Assembly (NCBI GenBank): GCA_026225945.1
Contig: JAMJFZ010004075.1
Span: 558,001 to 622,000 of the forward strand
Origin: Cricetomys ansorgei
Taxonomy: Eukaryota; Chordata; Mammalia; Rodentia; Nesomyidae
DNA: 64,000 nucleotides
Direction: 5' to 3'
Shown here: piece after piece, positions 1-46,500 of the stretch
Layout: every line of letters begins with the position of its first letter
Position numbering within the stretch: the first letter of the stretch is position 1
Made by a program: the position numbers and the translations under genes
The notes under the pieces: model-generated
Seen by the model: only the letters and a program-made list of their open reading frames with translations
Databases searched by the model: none
Told to the model about the DNA's origin: nothing

Positions 1-227
1 GGGTGCAATTTTTAGATTTTACTTGGAACAGGAGGTGTGCAGGAGGTGGGTGCAGGGCAGCTTTGCTGGGCAGGAGGCAGCAACACCTGTGCCCTCCCAG
101 CCTTGGGAATCAGTTCTGCCCAGATTCCCTTTACAAATGCCTTCATGTTTCCCCAGGGAGCGAGTGCTTCTCCACAGCTGTCACTGAAATTAGTTTTACA
201 AATGATACCTTCAGTGGTGCTTCTTAG

Positions 228-470
228 ACCTCTTGCCTGGGCAGGAGGATGGTTTGGTGACAGTCTGGAGTTCCATCCCCAGACCCACAAGGCAGAAGGA
301 GAAAACTGACTCCCAGAGGTTGTCCTCTGACCTCTGTCCTCTGTCCTCTGACTGTACATGCAGAGGCATGGACAGCATGGCATGCATGTACTTGCTTGTA
401 CAACAAAACTCAACCAATCAATAAAATATAACAACAACAATAACAAAAAGAAAAAGAAAAAAAAAACTGA
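228..470 (+). mobile_element. tRNA-derived SINE (B3/B4 type)
   Basis: A degenerate promoter half is followed by GTCCTCTGACCTCTGTCCTC and an AAC/AAG-rich tail. This is a typical rodent SINE 3' region. Confidence 0.5.
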
Positions 471-1375
471 AGCAAATAAACTTCTTACCTATGCATTCCA
501 CAGAGCAAAGAAAACAGAACATTCTGGAAAGTTTGAGGACAGGGTCTTTATGATTCCTTTTAAGCATACAGTTTGTTTTTTATTTTAAATTTGTTTTGAG
601 TTTTGCATTCTGTAATTCATCTCTTCGTGTCAATGGGGAAACAATGGTTTCGTAATTAGTTACCACCTCATAAAACAAAGCCTCCACACTATTTGTTCAG
701 TGACTTTAAATATTCCAGGCGTTCCTCCAGTTTGAAATGCACAACAGGTTCAGTTCAAGTTGACAGACACAAGTGCCACCAACATTGCAGAGTCATTTCA
801 TCGAAGAGAGTCAAAGAGACTGGCACCTCTGAGGTTGCTGTGTCTGACAGTCAGCTTACCTTTCCAGCTGTCATGCAGAGGCCTCTCCTGTGGGAGCCCT
901 GTTAGGAGTTCTCCTCCCTTCTCTTCTGGAGAGCCCATTCCAAAAGTTCTGGAAGCAATAGTTCCTGGGGGTGAAGCAGGTAGCTATGGTGCCTTCTGTT
1001 GTGTTCTTCTGCTTGAGGGGTGTGCTTAGCACCTCAAGTAAATCTAGATTCTGACAGTGCAGGGTGGCCTTGGGAGCCACCCAAGTGGCTCTGGGTGACA
1101 TACTGTGACCTCTGGACCTGGAGAAGACAGCTATGTGCCACTTTGGGAGTCTCTGGCCTTGTTGATGCTGTTGTCCTGGAGACAGGGACAGCAGCAGAAG
1201 GGTTCCATGGTGACAGGGTGACATTACCAGCCTCACCACACACATGGTGTGGCTTCCTCTCTTCTAAGTGCCCCAAACTCAAGGTGAAGTGAGGACAGAT
1301 TTCCTCTGAGCCAACTTGCTCTTGCAGTGTGTCAGTACTTGGCTCTAAGATGTGTTTGTTTTGCATCTGTTGCAG

Positions 1376-20902
<19,527 letters not shown>

Positions 20903-22689
20903 AGGACCTGTTGTGTGCCTCTCCTGAATTCTGAACTTACACACTTTAAATATTAGACACACACACAAGGGAAATGTTAGTAGTTAAGGCTTGCTTTGGA
21001 GGGTGAACAATGTGTAGCAAGATGTATCTCATACTTGTGTTGATTTAATTGAATATTTCAAAGACTAATTGGCCTCTTGCATTTATACAGTGACATTTCT
21101 ACTACACCTTAGTGTTATCTTTGTAAGATGAGCACTTAAAACTTAAAATCTTTGAGTATTTTACTCAGAACATGCTGTCACCATATGGTTAGTGGTTCCT
21201 TCATTTTGTACCTGTTTGGGAACAGACAGTTTCCTAACAGAAGAGGAAATCCATAAAGTTCTAGAAGTCACAGTTTTAAAATAATTTTTAATTATTATGG
21301 AATCGATGTGAATGCATTATGGGTAAGTGGAGAAATAGAGGAGAATAAGAAAAGAAAGCATCTCCTCACTCAGAGATGATCACCATTGGCACCTAATGAG
21401 TATCCCTCCAGGTCTTTCCCAATAATCTCAGGTCTGCATAGTGTTTTATAGTCATCTTTTTACTTGGCAATCTCCACGTTCTTATCCAGAGTATTTCCTC
21501 ATACAGCATTGGGGCTTCCTATTGTCCTCAGTTGGTCTGTCTACACCTGTATTAATTCAATGACTTTACATTGTAACTGGGCACGTAACTGAAGTCGACG
21601 TAAATCAATGCAGTTCTTTTTGTCTCTTGACAAATATGCATGTGACGCAGACGTTGTATTGAAGAATCTCATCCTGTGATGTGTCCAGTAGCTTCTCCCA
21701 GTGCTGTTGAGCTTACTCTGCTATTCCCCGTATCACCCGCCATCCAGAAATCATAATTCAAGACATGGATATGGGTTAAGTATTTTGTGCTAGTATTGCA
21801 CCACTCAGAAAACAGTGTCTAGCTTGCCTGCCATTTCCAGTGTACAGATAAACTAGTGGATCCACATGGCAGTCTGACCCTTAACTGGTTTTCTGCTCTG
21901 TATATTATCCACATGATGCTTCTTTGGCATTAAGTGAATGTCAATTCTCGCTAGCCAGTGAACCAGAAATTATAACACTGGGTGACAGACAGTCCTCACC
22001 GAAGTGAGTGATTTTATTAAAGTTTGTCCATTTCTTTCTAGGTCTCTCATTTCTCTTACACTTGTTAGCTGGCCAGTCTATGTAAACTATAGCTTTACTT
22101 CCTAAAACTACTTGGTCATCCTTAAACATAGACCTTGCGGGCAAGGCAGGCTGAATGTTCCATGTCCATTTAATTATAACTTCAAAGTAGACTTGGGAAT
22201 TTTTATAGTTTTAATGTGTGCTTCATAACTTTGTATTATTTTAGATGTTCAGAGTGTCACAACTGTGGCCAGTAAGCTTCACTACATTTTGCTTTTGTTG
22301 TTGATCGTGAAGTAGCCTTATAAACCATTGTCTTCAAGAAAGCTAACCTCCTCGGTACAGTTGGCTATCTTCCTCAGAAACCTATAAGTGATGTTAATGA
22401 TTCATCAAACAGCCTATGAGTTCAAAACTTCTCTCACATTCTTTATGTATGTTTGAAGGTTAAGGGGCCTTTAGGCCAATTTCATCTTGGTTTCTGTTGT
22501 TACAGCCTCAAACTCACTATATAACCAAAGTTGGCTTCGAACTCATGACTCTCCTTCTTCGGCTCCATGAGCACCAGGGTTCTAACTATACACCTGGCTT
22601 TTTCTTACACTTCTAACATTAATTTATTCACAGTAAATCAAAGCACAGGACAACCTGTGTGAAGCTCTCTCTGCTTAAGAGTTGTTGGG

Positions 22690-22825
22690 GTTTTGTTTGT
22701 TGTGTGTGTTATGTTTTTAGACAGGGTCTCTAGAACTCACTGTGTAGCTGAGGGTGACCTTGAACTCTTGATACTTCTGCTTATCTAGTGCTAGAATTAG
22801 AAGCCTGGGCCACCATTCCCAGCTG
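22690..22825 (-). mobile_element. Degenerate B1 SINE
   Basis: AGACAGGGTCTCTAGAACTC and GAGGGTGACCTTGAACTCTT in reverse orientation. Confidence 0.6.
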
Positions 22826-23654
22826 AGAGTTGCCGTTAAGAATTTGTCATTTTGACTTTGTTGTTTGTCATGCTTTCTTATCATCACTTTATGTCAGTTT
22901 TCATAAAGGTACTGCCAGAAGGAACGTGGTTGGATCCCAGTAGAGTAACATAGGTTCGGTGTCTCAGTAATTTCACTAATGATTCAAGTAGGCCACTCCC
23001 TGATAGTCCTTTACCCTGACCTGCATGGAACAGATTTACATCCAGCCATTTCTTCACAGGCATCATACACAAGTTCAGATACATCTGCATTCTGACAGAC
23101 TGCTTTCTGAAAGAGCGCAGTTACAGAATTTAAGCTTATAGTAAAAGGCTTTGTCAAGGGCCTATATGATCTTAGCCATTTAAGTAGAATTCAAAGCTTT
23201 AAACAATATTACAAAACACAACTATATATTCCTTAGTACCAGTCTCAAGTCCTAGTGGCTGATAAATGTAATGTTCACAAAGAACATTTTATCTACATTT
23301 CACCTGCTTATATTTTGCTCTAAGTCTTCCATTTGAACTGTTTTTAGTAGAATCCTATCATGTACATAACAAACACTTGTTTAGCAAGGTTGGAATATAT
23401 AGTTGTATTATGCTTCTGAGAATGTTAACTGTCTGACATGCCCTCTATATGTAAATACATCCAAATATTTTACTCAGATTGTTTCACATGGAAATTTTGA
23501 CTTTTATTTTTAAGTCTTAAACTCTTTCTTATCTTCCAAGATGTCAATGTATAAGACTGCTTGTTCTCTGTGGGCCTTAGTAACCACTACTGCATCTGTA
23601 TGCTCCTCCGCCCTTAACTCAAATCGTTCATATTGCCCTATCAAACTGGGCATT

Positions 23655-23830
23655 ATAGGGCTGGCAAACTGGCTCAGTGTGGGTAAAGGTATAAGCCAAA
23701 CCTGATGACCTAAGTTCAATCCCCAGGGCCAACATGGTGAAACGACTTCCCCCAGGGGTCCTCTGGCCTCACGTGTTGTGGCACACGTATCCACACACAG
23801 CACACACGTTAGCTTCTAAAGTTTTAAGAA
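23655..23830 (+). mobile_element. B3-type SINE
   Basis: GGGCTGGCAAACTGGCTCAG, AAGTTCAATCCCCAGGGCC and TCCTCTGGCCTCACG. Confidence 0.6.
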
Positions 23831-25111
23831 TAAATGGGCATCATATCATGAGGACAGACACAGGACTTAGGACTTAAACCAGCTGTGTTCCATGGCAGTC
23901 TGGGAATGCTGTTTTCAGGCAAGTCTCAGAGAAATTGTTACTCTCAAATCCTATATAGTACACTTCATGAATGGATGGAATGTATTTTTTAAATGAAGAT
24001 GAGGGCCAAGGACACTCCAATACATGGTCATAGACACTGAATCTGTATAAGCCTATAGCAGCTGATGGTGGATCCCAACTGCCAAAGTCCTCTGGAGTGG
24101 AACCCAGGAAAAGTGACAGGTATGGATCCTTTCCAAGGCCAAGGAATGCTCATTCTGTAGTTTTCAGTGTCTAAAATGTCTATTCCATGTGATATCATCC
24201 TGTAAGCTCACCTATTTAGTGGAGAAAAGAGGCACTTGCCTCCAAGTGAGTATTTTTGGGAAATGAGTCTGGCCTCTTGTGTGCACGAAGGGCAGCAAGC
24301 CCAGACAATCTTGGCGGGAATGAGAGGTGTGCTTTCTATGTGGTGATGCTGGCGGTGTATGGGGTTGCCCTTATGTGGGGAGCAGGGACGGAAGGTCTGT
24401 GGTAGGTGAGGAAGTCGCTAATTATTGTCTACTCCTCTAAAGACAGTAAATCAACTTAAATTCTAAGATGAAAACTTCCTTGAGCCTGTATTCTATGAGT
24501 GCAAAATGCTGCTGGTCTTTTCTTAGTGTTTCAGAAACACTTTTATAGGATTCAGTATATTAAGATTCTTGACAATATTTTGCATGCTGATAAAAGTTTG
24601 AGAACTGATAATGTTATTATCTAAATTCTCCAAATACACAGCAAACTAAAAGAAACCCCTCACACTCCACCAGCAAAACCATCAGAAGTTAGCACTGCAC
24701 CATGGCTGTATACTGACTTGGACTGAATCAAGTCTGAACATCTTGATGATACAAATTTCCAGCCATTGACTTGGGTTTGCTTTCCGGAGATTTCCTCAGA
24801 ATGGTTTGCTCTGGCCATACTTCAATCAAGACTAGAGCAGGGTTAGAAAAGATTCTTTTTCTAATCAAAAGTCAAGGAAGAAAGCACACTGATCATATTT
24901 TATGACTGAAAGGCTCTTTTTACTTGAAAATTTTCATAAGCTTAAAATTTCAGTGTAACATAGCAACCTCTCTCTGGTCTCAACTTTTTCTTATGACTGT
25001 ACTCAGCTCTTGCTATTCTGCAACTTATTTGTGATTATACTTCAATAAATAAAAATACAGTTTATTGTGCTTTTGCTTCAATATTTGGGAGAGTAAGAGT
25101 ACTTGTAAGAT

Positions 25112-25380
25112 CTTGGGGCTAGGGAGACAACTCATTCCATTAAGAAGTTGCCGTATAAACATGAGGACTCACTCTGATCTACCGGATCCATGTTTTTAAA
25201 AGCCCAGGTATGGAGGTACTGGCCAGAGCTTTGGGGACTCCCTGGGCCTCACTGGCAAGGACTATCTCCTATTAAAAGGTTGAAAGAAACAGCACACACA
25301 ATTCCAGAGCTTGACCTCTGACCTCCACACACATTATGTGCCTGCTCACACACTTCAAAATGATTCAAAATGATTGGTGG
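25112..25380 (+). mobile_element. B4/RSINE-type SINE
   Basis: GGGGCTAGGGAGACAACTCA at the front and GACCTCTGACCTCCACACAC at the end, with a B1-like middle. Confidence 0.5.
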
Positions 25381-25454
25381 TAGTTATGCAGGAAATCATT
25401 TTAAAGAAAACTATTAAGAATCCAAACACACCTTTGTTTTAAAAATAATCCAGA

Positions 25455-25615
25455 GTCGGGCCTGGAGGCACATGCCTTACTCCCACACTCGGAGGGCAGA
25501 GACAGAGGCAGGCAGATTTGAGTTCAAGATCAGTCTGATCTACACAGCGAGTTCTAAGACAGCCAGGGCTCAGAGAGAGAACCCGTCTCAAAATAAATAA
25601 ATAAACCAAAAAAAG
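25455..25615 (+). mobile_element. B1 SINE
   Basis: GGAGGGCAGAGACAGAGGCA, CTACACAGCGAGTTCTAAGA and an AAATAAATAAA tail. Confidence 0.75.
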
Positions 25616-25854
25616 TAAAGATAAAAATTACTCACCACAGATGAGAAGTTTAGTCAGACCTTTACCAATTTTCAACCACTAAAAAATAATTTTTCTATAA
25701 ATTTACCCCAGTTCTGGACTTCCTAAATCCTCACACTTTACCTGCAACCATTTCGCTGTTCATTAAAGCCCCCAACTCTTGACTGATCTGAAACTGGTCA
25801 AACGGTAGTAGACAACGTATAAAATGCTTCTTTCACTTTAAATGCATGTGGGCC

Positions 25855-25960
25855 AAGCTGGGGACAGAGTTCAGTGGTAGTTCAGTAGGTAGTGTTTGCC
25901 TAACATTCAAGATCCCAGACCAGAACCACGACCAAAACAAAACACAACAAAGACCAGTTT
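25855..25960 (+). mobile_element. ID-type SINE
   Basis: GCTGGGGACAGAGTTCAGTG, a duplicated A-box-like block and an ACAAAACAAAA tail. Confidence 0.5.
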
Positions 25961-26309
25961 GGCCAAAACCTTACCACACAAAACCCTTACTACGGGTGAA
26001 ACCATCATAATGTATGTGGTCATGTATCCATATCAACTATTTGGTGATGGCAGAACAGCAACAGGAGCACAGGTAACGGGGCTAAATACACTTGGACTTT
26101 TTGCACCTACTGAGGATCTACAATGGACGAGACAAGGAAATAATGTGCACAGTACCCTGCCAGCACAAGCAGAGCAAGAATTCCTGCATCAAACCTTCGG
26201 ATACTAGGGAACCCAGGCCCGGCCGCTAGTGCCCTGGGATGCTTTTTTCGGGCCAATATTGCACCCCAGGGAACAGTGATCTGGAAGCACTTAGGCAATT
26301 TCAAAATCT

Positions 26310-26315
26310 TTTATT
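26310..26315 (-). terminator. Psmc2: Psmc2 poly(A) signal AATAAA
   Basis: A canonical AATAAA on the minus strand lies 58 bp after the stop codon. It implies a very short 3' UTR ending near 26290, as expected for a compact housekeeping transcript. Confidence 0.8.
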
Positions 26316-26373
26316 TTCGTGAGGTGACAACGACGTTACACAAGCGCAGTTCTTACACTGAAGCCTCTGGGGC

Positions 26374-40990
<14,617 letters not shown>

Positions 40991-41399
40991 GCCCGTGGGT
41001 GGGTGTTGTGTCCAGGTGCAGACTGCAGGAAGGATGACCTGTTAGGAGTCGTCTGTTCAGCCCGACCCCTCAGCAGTATCTAGTCTTTTAGAGGACCCGG
41101 AGAGGGACTCCCCAGATCAGCCCTGGTTCAGTTGATGAGCCTAAGTTTTGATTTAGTCAATAGCACAGTCGGGTAATTTATCAAATCTCTAAACTTTTAT
41201 TTCCCCTCTACCTCACAAGATCGGGAAGGCACTAAGTAACAGTGTTTGTAAAATGTCTGGCATTTTAGACGCAGTTAATTGGTGGCTAGGTCTACAAATA
41301 GGATGAAGGTAACAATTCTGTTACAGAATGTGCAGGCAGGGTATATAGATGTACAAAGAACTGCAACAAGAAAACAGTCTGGTTTTGATGGGAAGGGGA

Positions 41400-42057
41400 A
41401 AAGGGAAGATGGGTAAGGAACGTAGACAGACATTTTTCCAAAGGATAAACACATGCTAATGCACGGAAGGATGTTCAGCCATGGGGAAATGTAAATAAAT
41501 AAAAAGTACTTATTCTCTTTAGGATGACTACTTTTTGTTTTGTTTTGTTTTTCTAAGGACAGAATCTCTCTACGTCGTCCCAGCTGTCCTGGGACTCACT
41601 CTGTGGACCAAGCTGGCCTTGAACTCATAGAGATCCACCTGCCTCTGCCTCCCCGGCCAAACCCCCTCCCCCCCCAGTGCTGGGATTACAGGCATGCGCC
41701 ACTATGCCCGACCCATGAATGACTTTTTTTTTTGATACAACGTTCGAGAAAATGTAGGGGGGAAATAGACCATTTGTGTGCTGTTGGTGGAGAAAATGGT
41801 GCAATGGTTATTGAAACTGGAAGAAAAAAATAAAATAGAATTTGTATAATCTAGTAATTCCACTTCTGGATAAAAAATGCCAAATACTTGGAAATGGGAT
41901 TTCAAAGAAGTATTCGTACTGTGGGGGTCGGTCTGAGGTCCAACAGTACAGCCGTGTTCATGGTGCGTTAGCAATAGGTCATATGAAGTATCCATCTACA
42001 GCTGAATGGATAAACAAAATGTGGTATGCGAATTCAGTATGATTCGGCCTTAAAAAA
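41400..42057 (+). mobile_element. Ancient L1 3' fragment, split by a B1
   Basis: TCCAAAGGATAAACACATGC and TAATTCCACTTCTGGATAAA, then GAATGGATAAACAAAATGTG, are decayed L1 3' landmarks in order. The B1 at 41530-41715 interrupts it. Confidence 0.65.
41530..41715 (-). mobile_element. B1 SINE inside the L1
   Basis: AGTGCTGGGATTACAGGCAT and AGCTGGCCTTGAACTCATAG, with a C-rich insertion near 41660-41680. Confidence 0.8.
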
Positions 42058-42094
42058 ACAACAACGTCTGTGGCCAACACACTAGTGACCAAAC

Positions 42095-42220
42095 TAGTCC
42101 CATAGGGACAGTGGTGGTGGCTTATGACCGAAATCTCAGCACTGGGGAGACTGAGAAAAGAACGTCACGAGTTGGAGGCCGGCCTGTGTGACACAGTGAG
42201 TGAGAACTTTTTCAAAATTA
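42095..42220 (+). mobile_element. Degenerate B1 SINE next to the Dnajc2 promoter
   Basis: GACAGTGGTGGTGGCTTATG, ATCTCAGCACTGGGGAGACT and GGAGGCCGGCCTG. Confidence 0.5.
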
Positions 42221-42299
42221 ACTCTCTCGGTGTTGCCCTAGCGTGAGGAAAACCATCCTTTTCCACGTAGGAACGGATAAGTCTAGGAACTGATCTCCG

Positions 42300-42568
42300 T
42301 GCTCCCTGGTTTCCAGCCGGTTTAGAGTCAGTAGAGGAAGTGGGCGGCCGCGCGCATTGGCGCGAGCAGGGGGGTGGGGGAGGTGGGGGTGGCCTTGGCG
42401 TCCGCCTCGCGAAAGCCCCATCCCGGAAGTGCTTGCTGGTCTCCATGCGCCGGTTCCTGGGCGTCGTAAAGCCTGGGCGCGAGGCTCAGACTGTGAGGTA
42501 GAGCGGCCGCGGAGGGCCTTCCCGGCCGGACGTGCGCCGCGGCGTCCGCGGGACCAGCCCCAGCCACC
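42300..42568 (+). promoter_or_regulatory. Dnajc2: Dnajc2 promoter and 5' UTR region
   Basis: The segment upstream of the Dnajc2 ATG contains a GC box (TGGGCGG, 42341-42347), an inverted CCAAT box (ATTGG, 42356-42360) and an ETS site (CCGGAAGT, 42423-42430), with no TATA box. The start site is probably between 42400 and 42500. Confidence 0.65.
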
Positions 42569-43190
42569 ATGCTGCTGCTGCCGAGCGCCGCGCAGGGCCA
42601 GGGCACCGCCATCACCCACGCTCTGACCTCCGGTACGTGCCCACCAACCCAGCCGGGGGCGTCCGCCCTGCCCGGGCGCCCCTGCCTCAGCCCTCTCCCT
42701 CGCAACCCCGGCGACCTGCCCCGGGACCCGTGGGGCCGTGACGAGCCCCTGTCGCCCCGTCCTGTAACGTGAAGTGTCCCTGGTTTGTTACTAGGAGGGT
42801 GGGGGCGTCTTCTGCACCTGTGGTTCCTCCTTTCGGGGCTGCTGACTCATGGAGCGGGCTGAGCATTCAGGACCGAGCCCTCCGGTACCTGGAAAGAGCC
42901 CCCGGTGCACCCCGTTGCCCGCGGCGGGGAGACCCTGCTGCACGCGCCCCCACGTGCCGGGATCGTACAAAGCCGCGTTAACGCTGCTGAGCACCTCTCC
43001 TCCACCTTTGCTCCCGTCTCTGCGTTGCAAGTGTCCAAACTCAGATAACTTCCTTATACCGCTGCAAGCCCCTCGCGGCGCTCCTGGAAAGCTCGGCGGA
43101 CACTCTTCAGGGAAGAGGTTTAGCCTCCTGCCGTGGGTGTTTTGCATCCACAGCACCCACCGGCACGGTGGAAGGTATTGCAAGCGTCGG
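42310..43190. promoter_or_regulatory. CpG island over Dnajc2 exon 1 and intron 1
   Basis: High G+C and frequent CpG extend from the promoter through exon 1 and about 550 bp into intron 1, then fall away after about 43350. Confidence 0.75.
42569..42632 (+). CDS. Dnajc2: Dnajc2 coding exon 1 (start codon)
   Basis: It encodes [10 protein letters not shown] to ITHALTS plus the first base of Ala22, and ends at GTACGT within the CpG island. Confidence 0.96.
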
Positions 43191-43475
43191 GTCTCTGATT
43201 TTAGTGGTCTTCATTAGTTCCCGTAGCCACTTGCCGTGGGCACTTGTTGAATTCGTGACGTTTATGTTTTCCCACGGCACGTATCGCGTTTGTGTCTCGG
43301 TGTAATCCTACCCGGGAGGGGAGGCTCGAAAGGGCACTGTTGTGAAGGCCACGCCTCTGCCACACGTTTTAGCGTTTGAATCCTGTCCCGTGTTAGGTGC
43401 GAGAAATCTTAATATCATAAGCCAATTAAAATGTGAGAAACGTTCTTAGAAAACGTTGCCCCCAAACCGTGCACA

Positions 43476-43506
<31 letters not shown>

Positions 43507-46500
43507 ATTGCGGTTTGATTTCTTATGAAATTAAAATTATGACTTCACTTTTTTTCCTGACCCAGATTACTGTTTTTGAATTTCTCTTACACAGATGTAC
43601 AGTGACGTATTCCGTCATACCTTCTCTATAACAGATTATAGTTTTAAAACTGCATTCTAATATTGTAGGAACTGGATGAGAGAGTAGTATTTCCATCCTG
43701 GAGTTAAAAATATATCTGAATCATTTCAAGGAGCTTGCGGTCCTAGACTAAAACCCAGGAGTTCTGGGTTTACTTCCAACCTGTGTAACTAGGATATAGA
43801 TGAAGCATAGTCTCCAGCGTTGGCTTGGGAAATTCTCTATTTGAACAGATTGTTGCTAGAAAATCTTTAGAATTTTAATAATTAAGATGGCTTGAGTATA
43901 TAGTATTTGGTTTCTTGAGGCTAACTTGGTGGCATTTTACCATATATTGTTTTGTTACTACTATTGGTTCCTCACCCTCCTTTGTCACATCCTCAGGGAA
44001 ATATTGATTATCTGCTGAACTTCTTTTCTTTTACTTTAAAAAAAATATCGGGTGTTTTGAGTGCCACAGCATGCATGCAGAGGTAAAGGAAAACTGCATG
44101 GAGTCAGTTCTCTTATGTGGGTTCTGGGTATTGAACTCAGGTCATCAGCCTTAAGGGCAAGCACCTTTACCTGCTGAACCATCTTGCTGGCCTGTTTGTT
44201 TTTTTTTTTTGCTTTCTCCTACTGTTAACACTCGTGAGTTTTTATTTTGTCAGTTAGCTGGAAGAGGTTGCTGGAATAATTAATAAATGTTACCAATGGC
44301 AATTTGCTACCCATGATGCAACTGGATGTCTGCAGTTATTTTTATAGTTGGTGGTTTTAAAATTATATTCTGACATCACTGTTTTGCTTTTCCTAAGAAA
44401 TTGTGTTGCCTTGAAAGAGATGTGTTCCGTGCAATAGATTGAAGTCTTAATGTTCTCTGTCACAGCCTCTACACTCTGTCAAGTTGAACCTGTGGGAAGA
44501 TGGTTTGAAGCTTTTGTTAAGAGGAGAAACAGAAATGCTTCTACCTCTTTTCAGGAACTGGAGGATAAGAAAGAGTTGTCAGAGGAATCAGAAGATGAAG
44601 AGTTACAGTTAGAAGAATTCCCCATGCTGAAAACACTTGATCCCAAAGATTGGAAGGTATGTACTGTGCAGAGCTTTTGCTCCTTCAAAGCATCCAGATG
44701 TAGGCCACACCCCAGTTTTCCTGTTAGTACACTATACTTTAAGGCAGAAGTAAGCACTTTTATCGCTGAGCCCAGAGTTGGCATAGCACTGACCATAGTA
44801 TACTGTCTCAACTATAAAGGTCCAGGAAGGCTCCAGAACAAAGGTAATGTCTGTGAGGGTGGTAGTATTCACCTGTAATCCCAGTACTTGGGAGATAGAG
44901 ACAGGAGGTTAGGAGTTCAGAGTCATCCTTGACTACGTAGCAGTTAGAGGCAGCTTGAGATACATAAGGCCCTATCTTTAAAAAAATAAATAAATAAACA
45001 ACAAAATCTCTAAAAGATGAGTAATGTAGAGAAGGGAGAAAAGGCATTCTGGATAGAAGGACAAGAGACTAGAGATATAGGAATAAAGAGTACCTACCAT
45101 TCATGGAGGATTCAAGGGAGAGTACATGGGGTGGCCATGAGAAGTTAGGCTCAGGAAAACTCTAGTCTAGATCAAATTCTGTTGTGTATTTTTTATGCTG
45201 TGTGAAAGAATGAATTAAAATCTTATTTTTAGCTGGGCAGTGGTGGTGCACGCCCTTAATCTCAGCACTCGGGAGGCAGAGGCAGGAGGATCTCTTTGAG
45301 TTTGAGGCCAGCCTGGGCTACAGAGTAAGTTCCAGGACAGCCAGAGTTACAACAGAGAAACCATGTCTTGAAAGACAAAAAACCAAAAACCCTAAAATCT
45401 TACTTTCAAGACAATGAGTCATCAAAAGTTTCCAGACAAGGGCTGGGGAGACAGCTCAGTCAGTGGAGCACTTACATGCCAACCTAAATGCAATCCCCAG
45501 AATCCACTTTTTACAAAGTCTAGGGGTTTGGTAGGAGGGGAAAGGGGATGAGAGAATGGGCTGTGACAGTCCTGATGCAAGCACAGTATATAATCTCAGC
45601 ACTGGGGTTGAAGAGACAGGTGCTAGCTCGCCAGTCAGCTGAGATACTAGGTGAGCTCCAGGCCAATGGGAAACAGTCTGGAGGAGGGAAAAGGTGAACC
45701 ATACATGAAGAATAACAACCAAGGTAGTGCTCTGGCCTCCACTGCACACATAGACATACATGTTTCTAATGCACGTTTAGAAAAACAGTTCTGTTGGCAG
45801 TTTGGAAAATGTCTGAAATGTGGGGCAAACCTAGAGAGGAAGCGAATCTTGCTGTGGGGCTAGTGTACAGGCTAAGCCTAAGTGTGTAACCAGGTTTTGA
45901 GGAAGAAGAGACACACTGATGGAGTTTGGTAGAGTGTACTAGCAGTAGCCAGTGTTGGGATGCAGGCTAAGGAACTTTATGGGCAGTTTTGTATCCAAAT
46001 ATTTGTATCCAATGAACATTATTTTGTGACTCATAAGAGATTAGGTCTATTTTATCAGTTCAGGCTGTGAGAAATGATGGCATCAACCAGGCCAGCCACG
46101 TGTATAATATACACACATGAGTATTATATGTGAATGCTGTGGACCTGAAGTGCCTTAAACCTGGCTCTACTGTCTGTTACACTGGGACCTTGGGAAAGTT
46201 ACTTCGCTTCTCAGTACCTTGTAGCAGTTAGCTGGTGTGTCTCAGCAAAGACCAGGAGGCGTTTTTCATAGCTGCAAACCCTGCCAGACCTCAGGAGAGG
46301 AACCACTGTCATGGCAAGAGCCATCCTGAACAGTGGAACCCTGAGCATCTCATCTCAGGGGTCTTTATTGATACCTAAGTTCCTCAGATGTTCCATTGAT
46401 AGCATGTGCAGATCATGAACAATCAAACATCTACATAAAGCTAGCACCTAGAGACCATACAAAGGCCAAGGCATGCCAAGGCCAGGCAGCGCTTTTCCCA

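Larger units (their letters stand above)
20903..25060 (+). other. Prestin 3' UTR and downstream region (limits unknown)
   Basis: After the stop codon there are about 4 kb without another gene. Candidate poly(A) hexamers are ATTAAA near 22016 and AATAAA at 23829-23834 and 25044-25049; I cannot tell which is used. B1 remnants lie at about 22500-22600 and 22690-22825 (minus) and a B3-like SINE at about 23655-23830. Confidence 0.45.
40991..42299. other. Psmc2-Dnajc2 intergenic spacer
   Basis: Unique-looking sequence to about 41400, then L1 and B1 insertions to about 42220. No further gene is seen. This is the spacer between two head-to-head housekeeping promoters. Confidence 0.6.
42633..44465 (+). 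other. Dnajc2 intron 1
   Basis: CpG-rich to about 43350, then AT-rich. It contains an (AAAT)n tract at 43470-43507 and a reverse B2 at 44040-44195. Nothing else is recognised. Confidence 0.6.

Noticed and set aside
42165..43217. Multiple overlapping open frames of 60-133 codons around Dnajc2 exon 1
   Set aside because: CpG-rich DNA has few stop codons. Only the frame from 42569 continues in phase into conserved exons.
44450..44465. Alternative start MFSVTA just before Dnajc2 exon 2
   Set aside because: The ATG lies in the intron ahead of the acceptor. The spliced product from exon 1 gives the conserved N terminus.
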